DNA from: Candidatus Cloacimonadota bacterium
GTDB lineage: Bacteria > Muiribacteriota > UBA6191 > JACPRK01
Direction: 5' to 3'
Length of the DNA: 5,321 bases
Assembly (NCBI GenBank): GCA_021772705.1
Contig: JAJFLN010000327.1
Location: forward strand, 1 to 5,321
The position numbers and the translations under genes were made by a program. The notes under the pieces were generated by a model, which was not told the DNA's origin, searched no databases, and saw nothing but the letters and a program-made list of their open reading frames with translations. Numbering within the stretch: position 1 is the first letter of the stretch; each line of letters opens with the position of its first letter. Positions 1-5,321 of this stretch are shown piece after piece.

Positions 1-1
1 G

Positions 2-2587
2 AGTGAGCCTGCAAACGTGATCATCCGGTATCCCACGGACTCCCAGGATCTGTATGCCACCGTGCCGATCTACCTGCAGGCGAGTGCTTACGACTCGGTG
101 GAGGGGTGGTTGCCAACAACCCACTTCACCTGGGAAAGCGATCTGGATGGAGTCTTTGCCACGCTGGCCGTTTCGTCTGCGACGCTGACAACGGGGACCC
201 ACGAGATTGTGGTCTCGGTCGAGAACAGCCTGGGGACGACCAGTACGACCACGATGCAGATTGAAGTTCAACCCGTGACCAACATACCGGCGGCACAGAT
301 CTTCATCTTGTACCCGGGAGGCGGGAATCACTACACTGGGCAGAGCATCGGTCTTCAGGCATGGGTCCGCGAGTACGGGCCGGGAGGATGGCCGTACTTG
401 CAGGACCCGGGGGCGACCTGGGAGTCGGATCTCGATGGCGAGGTGGGGCAGGGCCTGTATGGCATTCGTACCCAGCTCACCACGGGCACTCATGAGCTGG
501 CCCTGACTGTAACCGACAGCTGGGGGAATCAGGCGACCTCCACCAAATCGGTGACGGTGTTGGATGGCTCTACGTTCCCGGCTCCGACGGTGGCCATTAC
601 CAAGGTTCAGCTCGATGGAGTGAGCTACGGTTGGATGGGAGCCACCCCGGCGAGCATGACCCTCTGGGAGGATGCCGATCTCCTGTTCGAAGGCAAAGCC
701 ACCGACTGGCTCAATGGCTCACTGAATGACGTCAACTTCCAGTGGTCACTCGACGAACAGGAACCGTTTGGTCAGGGGGCTTCGGTCGTCACCTCCACTC
801 TGGCTCCAGGGACTTACATCCTCACCCTGGATGCGACCGACAGCCGCCCGGTCACAGGTTGGTCGACGATGGAGATCACCATCACAAGCCGGCCACCGCC
901 GTATCTCGATGAGTACTACGTGGCCCGCTACAACGGTGGAGGCCCCCACTACCACGGCAACGAATGGCGCTACTACGTTTATGCCTCGGATGTGCTTGAT
1001 GGAGAGTTGCCAGCCACGTTGAGCTCTAATGTGGACGGGTACGTCCTGACTCAACAACCGCCCTACCGCCCCAATTCGATGCAGCAGATCTTCTCCACGA
1101 CAGCCGAGTTGTCGCCAGGCCTTCATACCATGACCGTGTCGGCGACGAGTAGCCAGCCTCAGACTTCCGAGACTACGTTCTCACTGAATATCGATCCCCT
1201 GACTCCAACGGCCAACAAATTGCTATATGACTTGAGCTATCGGGATGGCCCGGCCCTGATGCCGGGCTATTTGAAATGGTACAGCGGCATCACCCTTCCG
1301 GTCCATCGGATCACGACTTCCACCATCGGCGTGTATAGCCAGATATACGGAAACCCGACCACGATGGAAGTGAATGATGTTGAGCAAGACTTCACGTATA
1401 ACGGGACCTTTGCAACACTCTCTGTTACGGGGATCACGTTGACCACAGACACAAACATCATCAAGGTCGCGGCTCATCGAAACGGTCACTCAGTGGTCAC
1501 CACCCATACCATCATCTATCGCGACGGCATCACCAATGATCCTCCAGAGATCGAGATCACCAACTCCTATCGGCAGTATGGGCGCCCTCAGAGTGTCCGG
1601 GTTGACTACCTCGGATTCGACGAGCAGTGGGATGCCTGCCGGGCGGAGGTCTACTTCTCGACTGTGGATTCATCGGTGGCTACAGAGAGCGATTGGGTTC
1701 GCTCCATGGATTCCACCTGTTATTTTTATGGGTGTCCGCCGGCACACTTTTCGAATACAGGGATTGCGACGTGGGTTACTGGTGTTCCGATCGAACCGGG
1801 ACATCCACCCGGAAGCCTCTGGTCCTACAGAGCCTTTTCCTACGAAGGTGACATCTGGATGCGTGTCCGCGCTTGGGACGGACAAGCCCACGGGCCTTAC
1901 ACGACGAAGCCTGACCCGTTCGCCTTCGACAGCATCCCCCCACGGAACATCGACAATCTCCGTGTCGTCAGCCAATCGACTGGAAGCATAACGCTTGAAT
2001 GGGACGCCGCGGAGGAGCCGAACTTCGACACCTACGCCATCACAGCCAGTTACATCGACCGGTGGGAGTATCCACCGCGTAGTAAGCATCTCTACGTAAC
2101 CGATGACGTGGCTTCAGAGTTGTCGACGATGAGTACTACCTCCTACACGTTCACGACAATTCCGCCCGCTGTACAGGTCAATTTTGACATCTGGGGCCGG
2201 GATACTCACGCCAACGTGAGCGGACCAGGGGGGAATCGGCTCACGACTTGGACAGTGAGCGCCCTCACTGATGTCTATCTCGAAGACATGGAGTTCAACC
2301 CTGCCCCCTCACCGTATTCGTGGTCGCTTCCCACGGACCTATCGCTCGCCTACACCCTCGCGGCGACGACCGATATGACCGCCCGGATCTACTGGGCGGA
2401 GACTGAAAGTGTGATTCGAACAGTCCTGCAAACGGGTCAACCCGGGCAGAATACACTGGTTTTTGATGGACGCGACTCTGCGGGCGATTTGGTAGAGCCT
2501 GGTGAGTACGCCATTCGCCTCGAAACTTCAAATCCCGGAATGGCTACATCGACTTCCAACGCCTTGTTCTTCGAGATCAAGTACTGA
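2..2587 (+). CDS. C-terminal part of a large secreted multi-Ig-like protein (5' end outside window)
   Basis: The frame is open from base 2, so the GTG at 17 is not a real start and the gene begins upstream. Residue numbers here count that GTG codon as 1. Four Ig/PKD-like modules lie at about 1-90, 91-186, 187-292 and 293-395. They share a W-E-S-D-L-D-G strand motif (W39, W135; degenerate at W243 and L335) followed by a 'LxxGTHxxxxxVxxS' motif. Residues 396-512 form another beta-rich module resembling 'N-x-V-x-x-x-F ... N-I-I-K-V-A-A' extracellular domains. Residues 513-640 carry the only cysteines (C541, C568, C573). A fibronectin type III-like domain follows at about 641-735 (ITLEWDAAEEPNFDTYAI). 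A FlgD-Ig-like domain closes the protein at about 755-856, with a 'NTLVFDGRDSAGDLVEPGEY' signature. No catalytic motif is visible. The Thr/Ser-rich beta-sandwich makeup fits an extracellular adhesin or scaffold (inferred). The stop lies 13 nt before the next gene, which suggests cotranscription. Confidence 0.88.
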   Translation, partial: SEPANVIIRYPTDSQDLYATVPIYLQASAYDSVEGWLPTTHFTWESDLDGVFATLAVSSATLTTGTHEIVVSVENSLGTTSTTTMQIEVQPVTNIPAAQIFILYPGGGNHYTGQSIGLQAWVREYGPGGWPYLQDPGATWESDLDGEVGQGLYGIRTQLTTGTHELALTVTDSWGNQATSTKSVTVLDGSTFPAPTVAITKVQLDGVSYGWMGATPASMTLWEDADLLFEGKATDWLNGSLNDVNFQWSLDEQEPFGQGASVVTSTLAPGTYILTLDATDSRPVTGWSTMEITITSRPPPYLDEYYVARYNGGGPHYHGNEWRYYVYASDVLDGELPATLSSNVDGYVLTQQPPYRPNSMQQIFSTTAELSPGLHTMTVSATSSQPQTSETTFSLNIDPLTPTANKLLYDLSYRDGPALMPGYLKWYSGITLPVHRITTSTIGVYSQIYGNPTTMEVNDVEQDFTYNGTFATLSVTGITLTTDTNIIKVAAHRNGHSVVTTHTIIYRDGITNDPPEIEITNSYRQYGRPQSVRVDYLGFDEQWDACRAEVYFSTVDSSVATESDWVRSMDSTCYFYGCPPAHFSNTGIATWVTGVPIEPGHPPGSLWSYRAFSYEGDIWMRVRAWDGQAHGPYTTKPDPFAFDSIPPRNIDNLRVVSQSTGSITLEWDAAEEPNFDTYAITASYIDRWEYPPRSKHLYVTDDVASELSTMSTTSYTFTTIPPAVQVNFDIWGRDTHANVSGPGGNRLTTWTVSALTDVYLEDMEFNPAPSPYSWSLPTDLSLAYTLAATTDMTARIYWAETESVIRTVLQTGQPGQNTLVFDGRDSAGDLVEPGEYAIRLETSNPGMATSTSNALFFEIKY
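131..1039 (+). repeat. Degenerate protein repeat: Ig-like modules with W-x-S-x-L-D-G motif
   Basis: Four tandem modules of about 92-108 residues recur within the first gene. The motif falls at bases 131-151 and 419-439 (both encode WESDLDG) and at about 743 (WSLDEQEP) and 1019 (LSSNVDG). Copies 1 and 2 match in protein but differ at several synonymous positions, so this is an old duplication and not a recent DNA copy. Each motif is followed, after a short variable loop, by a 'L-x-x-G-T/L-H/Y' strand, as in PKD/Ig-like domains of bacterial surface proteins. Confidence 0.7.
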
Positions 2588-2588
2588 C

Positions 2589-2594
2589 AAGGAG
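2589..2594 (+). promoter_or_regulatory. Shine-Dalgarno site for the small cysteine-rich gene
   Basis: AAGGAG lies 6 nt before the ATG at 2601, just after the stop of the upstream gene. It decides the start: the longer in-frame frame from GTG 2502 would overlap the upstream gene by 86 nt and would bury the signal peptide inside the protein. Confidence 0.85.
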
Positions 2595-2600
2595 TTTCCC

Positions 2601-3212
2601 ATGCAAAAGTACACCGCTTTCGTGCTCGTATTGCTCCTCGTGTCAACCAGTACCCTCTTTGCTCAAAAGACGTGCCCCGTCTCCCGTTGTAGGTCGGTGC
2701 CCCTGCAGAACACAGTGAATATTCCAGAGAATAGCGGATTTTCCGCAAAGACGGCGGAGAGCTATCAGGTGTGGGGGACCTATGAAACAGACACAGAGTA
2801 CTTCAAGTACCAGAACGGGAAATTCTTTCGCTTGGGTCGACTGACGACGTGCGGGTTTTACCCGTATGGTGTTTGCAGTCTTTTCGTGTCGAAGGTAGGT
2901 TGTGCTACGTCGTGGTTCTGCGCGTCCGCTGGTGGCATCTTCGATGGCGGCGTCTCCTTCTACAGGCTTGTATGCTCTGGAGCGCTCATCGCAAGTAACA
3001 TTGCGAATGCGCTTGCCGATGCTTACAGGAGCGAAACGCGTTTCAATTGGGTTCGGCAGGTGCCCATAGAGGGCCAGCCACCTGGCTCTTGGGAACTGAA
3101 GCCCTTCCTTGTCCCCTCGTGGAAGTCCACTCTACCGGAAGACTGCTTGAACTGTCCCGATGATAAACGGCCGGAGACCGGAAACCCGTCCGCTGGCGGT
3201 GGGAGTTCGTGA
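2601..3212 (+). CDS. Small secreted cysteine-rich protein of unknown family
   Basis: This is a 203-residue protein I do not recognise. Residues 1-21 form a classic signal peptide: M-Q-K, a hydrophobic core at 6-20 and a likely cut after A21 (TLFA|Q), so the product is exported. The mature part has nine cysteines: C25, C30, C84, C92, C101, C107, C125, C182 and C185. The two outer pairs (C25/C30, C182/C185) and the central cluster suggest several disulfides (inferred). The centre (about 100-141) is rich in Gly, Ala, Ser and hydrophobic residues and could be a buried helix or a membrane-associated stretch. The tail is polar and ends GNPSAGGGSS. The start at 2601 is chosen for its AAGGAG site and signal peptide. 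The gene sits 13 nt after the Ig-like gene and 11 nt before the RHS gene, so it probably shares their transcript and may be a partner, chaperone or structural component of one of them. No enzyme motif is visible. Confidence 0.85.
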   Translation: MQKYTAFVLVLLLVSTSTLFAQKTCPVSRCRSVPLQNTVNIPENSGFSAKTAESYQVWGTYETDTEYFKYQNGKFFRLGRLTTCGFYPYGVCSLFVSKVGCATSWFCASAGGIFDGGVSFYRLVCSGALIASNIANALADAYRSETRFNWVRQVPIEGQPPGSWELKPFLVPSWKSTLPEDCLNCPDDKRPETGNPSAGGGSS

Positions 3213-3215
3213 GGA
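3211..3215 (+). promoter_or_regulatory. Shine-Dalgarno site for the RHS gene
   Basis: GAGGA overlaps the last two bases of the TGA stop of the upstream gene (3210-3212) and lies 8 nt before the ATG at 3224. The overlap of stop and ribosome site suggests translational coupling. The next in-frame ATG, at 3233, has no comparable site. Confidence 0.75.
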
Positions 3216-3223
3216 AAAGAACC

Positions 3224-5321
3224 ATGGCACTCATGACGCGATTGATTCGAATTCCGGGAAGGTCGTTCTGGCGTTGGTCCCTCGTGATTGTGTTCGTCTG
3301 TCTTTTCGCCAACGGGCTCCAAGGCCGGGAACAGCCTCTTCTCCGAAACTACAGCCGCACCCATCCCGTCGAGAGTATGTTTGGTCCCCACTGGCGGTGC
3401 AATTTTGACATTCGTTTGTTCATGGTTGCCGGGGAAATCGATCGCTACGCCATCGTGCGCCTTCCATCAGGAAAGGTCGCCATGTTCCAGGAGACGGGTT
3501 ACCACACCTACGCATCGCCTGCTGTCGTAGCCGGGACGCTGACGCAGGACGAAGACGACCTCTTCACAATCGAGTACGACTCTGGATACACCTGGGCCTT
3601 CGACGCCGAGGATCGTATCTCGTCCATCAGCACCCCTCAGGGTCTGGCCACTACGTTTGCTTACGATGTGAACGATCGGCTAGAGACCGTTACGGAGCCT
3701 GATGGGCATGCCTGGACGCTTACTTACAACGCCAAGAACAAGGTGTCGCAGGTTGGCGACGGAACTAACTCCTGGACCTACGGCTATGATGGTGACGGGA
3801 ACCTCACCGATGCGTACTATCCCGATGGCGGTCATGTCGTCTACGGATACAACAGCCCACATAATCCACACTGGCTCACCTCCACTTCCAATCGTCGGGG
3901 GCAGGTGATCGTGACCCAGGACTACGACCTATGGGGACAGCTCATAGAACGGAGTAGTAGCGGTCGTTCCTACGTAGTCACCCATGGCTCTTTCTTCAGG
4001 GAGGAGTATCCAGAGGACGACCCAGACCACATAGTCCGCAGGTACTACGACTCACGTCAACGCTTGGTGCAGGAGTTACGGGTGGAGACCGGTGAGGCTC
4101 GGGAGTACTGGTACGATTCCGACACGAGCCTACTGATGGTCTCATTCGATTTCCGAGGAGGCCAGACTCTCTACAGCTACGACGCCACAGGGAACCGGGC
4201 TGCGACGATGGACCCTCTCGGGAATATCACCCATTTCAGCTACGATTCCAACGACCGGCTCCTCAGGACCACTGACGCCTTGGGGAACACGACGTTTCGA
4301 GAGTACGACAACGACGGTAACGTGACTCTCGTGATGGATGCCCTGGGGAATTCGACTGCCTATACGTACACGTCGAGTGGCCTTGTCTCGACGATGGTGG
4401 GCCCCTTGGGGTACACTACGACCTATGAGTATGACACCTCGGCCCATCTCGTTTCTCGGGTGCGTTCGATGGAGAGTACCGAGGTCGCGGAGTACTTTGA
4501 CTACGATGCTGACGGAAATCGCAGCCAAGTCACGGATGGGCGCGGAAACTCGACGGACTACGCCTATGACCTGTTTGGGAGAGTCACCTCCATCACCTAC
4601 CCTGAGGTAGCAGCCGGAGCAACGGAGGTGACGACTCGTCCTGTGATGACGTATGTCTATGACGTGGATGGGAACGTGATCGAACAGACGGACTCTCTTG
4701 GGCGTAGCACAGAAACCTCCTACGATGCGTGGGCGAACCGCATCTCCCTCATCAACCCTCTCGGACTCACAACCACATACGCCTACTCCTACGGCAAGCT
4801 CACCACCACTACCGACCCCCTCGGTCGCGAGACCCACTACTCCTACGATTCACTCGGACGCACGATCCGCGTCACCGATGCTCTCGGTGGCGAGGTCAGC
4901 TTCACCTACGATGCCGACGGCAATCGCATCGGCACCACGGACCAGCGGGGGCACGAGACCCTGACATCGGTGGATGCCCTCAACCGGGTCACCTCCGTCA
5001 CCTACCCCGATGACGCCGTCGCCAAGCGCAGCTACAACGCTGTCGGCAACCTCGTCCGGACGACCGACGCACTCGGCAACGAGACACTCTTCGAGTATGA
5101 CGCCGCGGGCCGCCAGACGGCCCGGGTCGACCCAGAAGGGGAGCGCACTGAGTATGAGTATGACGCCGCGGGAAATCGAACGGCCGTGGTGCGGGCCGCT
5201 GGCACCGGCCTCGAGGTGCGTGACGAGTACACCTACGACGCCCTGGGCCGCCTCATCGAGGTCACCCGCGCCATCAACACCGATGACGAGGTCACCGTGA
5301 CCTATGGCTATGACGCCAACG
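3224..5321 (+). CDS. RHS/YD-repeat protein, exported (3' end outside window)
   Basis: An uninterrupted frame of 699 codons runs from ATG 3224 off the right edge. Residues 1-18 are basic (R6, R9, R13, R17), followed by a hydrophobic core at 19-29. A signal peptidase cut is plausible after G31 or G34; alternatively this is a membrane anchor. Residues 37-115 match the end of a DUF6531-like RHS N-terminal region (RNYSRTHPVESMFGPHW, then NFDIRL and LPSGKVAMF). From about residue 116 an array of YD repeats of about 20-21 residues follows, with at least 20 Tyr-Asp dipeptides and typical 'YDxxGRxxxxTDxLGNxT' units. In characterised RHS and Tc-toxin proteins such repeats wind into a hollow beta shell that encloses a C-terminal cargo. 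The repeats are irregular at about residues 230-310, with an acidic EEYPEDDPD stretch, and become canonical after about residue 500. The RHS core-end and any toxin domain are not in the window, so its role in competition or adhesion is inference. Confidence 0.93.
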   Translation, partial: MALMTRLIRIPGRSFWRWSLVIVFVCLFANGLQGREQPLLRNYSRTHPVESMFGPHWRCNFDIRLFMVAGEIDRYAIVRLPSGKVAMFQETGYHTYASPAVVAGTLTQDEDDLFTIEYDSGYTWAFDAEDRISSISTPQGLATTFAYDVNDRLETVTEPDGHAWTLTYNAKNKVSQVGDGTNSWTYGYDGDGNLTDAYYPDGGHVVYGYNSPHNPHWLTSTSNRRGQVIVTQDYDLWGQLIERSSSGRSYVVTHGSFFREEYPEDDPDHIVRRYYDSRQRLVQELRVETGEAREYWYDSDTSLLMVSFDFRGGQTLYSYDATGNRAATMDPLGNITHFSYDSNDRLLRTTDALGNTTFREYDNDGNVTLVMDALGNSTAYTYTSSGLVSTMVGPLGYTTTYEYDTSAHLVSRVRSMESTEVAEYFDYDADGNRSQVTDGRGNSTDYAYDLFGRVTSITYPEVAAGATEVTTRPVMTYVYDVDGNVIEQTDSLGRSTETSYDAWANRISLINPLGLTTTYAYSYGKLTTTTDPLGRETHYSYDSLGRTIRVTDALGGEVSFTYDADGNRIGTTDQRGHETLTSVDALNRVTSVTYPDDAVAKRSYNAVGNLVRTTDALGNETLFEYDAAGRQTARVDPEGERTEYEYDAAGNRTAVVRAAGTGLEVRDEYTYDALGRLIEVTRAINTDDEVTVTYGYDAN
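5093..5109 (+). repeat. 17-bp direct repeat, copy 1
   Basis: GAGTATGACGCCGCGGG is repeated exactly at 5156-5172, 63 nt downstream. It encodes E-Y-D-A-A-G in both copies. The 63-nt offset is exactly 21 codons, one YD-repeat period, so it reflects repeat duplication inside the RHS gene. Confidence 0.85.
5156..5172 (+). repeat. 17-bp direct repeat, copy 2
   Basis: This is an exact copy of the sequence at 5093-5109, in the same reading frame. Flanking bases diverge at once downstream (ccgccag versus aaatcga), so the identity is limited to the codons for the YD-A-A-G core. Confidence 0.85.

Larger units (their letters stand above)
3569..5320 (+). repeat. YD-repeat array (about 20 or more units)
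   Basis: This is the coding array for the RHS shell. Tyr-Asp dipeptides recur from residue 118 of the RHS protein to the window edge. Good units include YSYDATGNR, FDYDADGNR, YAYDLFGRV, YVYDVDGNV, YSYDSLGRT, FTYDADGNR, FEYDAAGRQ, YEYDAAGNR and YTYDALGRL. Decayed units such as TYNAKNK, YTSSGL, YSYGKL and SVDALNR lie between them. Intervening turns carry the 'D-x-L-G-N/R-x-T' signature. The array continues past the right edge. Confidence 0.92.

Noticed and set aside
17..19. GTG as start of the Ig-like gene
   Set aside because: The frame is open upstream to base 2, there is no room for or sign of a Shine-Dalgarno site, no signal peptide follows, and the start falls inside a beta module.
2502..2600. 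GTG 2502 as an upstream start for the small cysteine-rich gene
   Set aside because: It would overlap the Ig-like gene by 86 nt and place a hydrophobic signal peptide at residue 34 onward. ATG 2601 has AAGGAG at ideal distance.
2588..2600. Terminator or promoter between the first two genes
   Set aside because: The gap is 13 nt, with no inverted repeat and no space for -35/-10 boxes; it holds only the ribosome site.
3290..3304. Possible lipoprotein cysteine (C26) in the RHS signal
   Set aside because: The residues before C26 are I-V-F-V, and position -1 is Val rather than Gly/Ala/Ser, so there is no lipobox. A type I cut or an anchor is more likely.
3160..3530. Short + strand frames across the start of the RHS gene
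   Set aside because: They are off-frame to a continuous RHS frame that has a ribosome site and clear domain matches. Their translations are Arg/Pro/Ser-rich shadows.
4142..4837. Antisense open frame of 231 codons on the - strand
   Set aside because: It lies wholly opposite the RHS array, and its low-complexity Arg/Val/Gly-rich translation mirrors the repeated codons on the + strand. There is no plausible domain.
4698..5300. Overlapping + strand frames rich in Pro, Ser, Thr and His within the YD array
   Set aside because: Their repeated composition comes from reading the YD-repeat codons out of frame.

Overview
The window holds a tight, one-direction cluster of three protein genes, all on the + strand, and it is cut at both ends. 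The first gene has lost its start and the last has lost its end. The DNA looks bacterial: there are Shine-Dalgarno sites, gaps of 11-13 nt and moderately high GC with GC-rich third codon positions. All the products look exported. Ig-like modules, a FlgD-type C-terminal domain and an RHS/YD-repeat protein with an N-terminal signal sequence together suggest an environmental Gram-negative lineage, such as Acidobacteriota, Myxococcota or a similar group. That placement is inference from protein style; no taxonomic marker gene is present.

Layout. Bases 2-2587 encode the C-terminal part (861 visible residues) of a large modular surface or secreted protein. It has four Ig/PKD-like modules, a further beta-rich module, a module holding the only three cysteines, a fibronectin type III-like domain and a C-terminal FlgD-Ig-like domain. 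Thirteen bases later, bases 2601-3212 encode a 203-residue secreted protein with eight cysteines beyond one close to the signal-peptide end (nine in all); I do not recognise its family. Eleven bases further on, an open frame begins at 3224 and runs off the right edge. It encodes an RHS/YD-repeat protein with a hydrophobic N-terminal signal, a shortened DUF6531-like N-terminal region and at least 20 Tyr-Asp repeats. It is the largest continuous signal in the right 40% of the window, yet it has no stop codon here, so a caller that needs a complete ORF would miss it and report antisense or off-frame shadows instead.

How the genes may work together. The spacing and the export signals suggest one transcript for an envelope or extracellular system: an Ig-like adhesin or scaffold, a small disulfide-rich partner, and an RHS shell protein. 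RHS proteins often carry a variable C-terminal toxin or effector after the repeat array. That part, and any immunity gene, would lie to the right of this window, so the toxin idea cannot be tested here. No RNA gene, CRISPR array, insertion sequence, terminator or promoter was seen. The gaps between genes are too short for an independent promoter, and there is no gene-free stretch over 300 bases.
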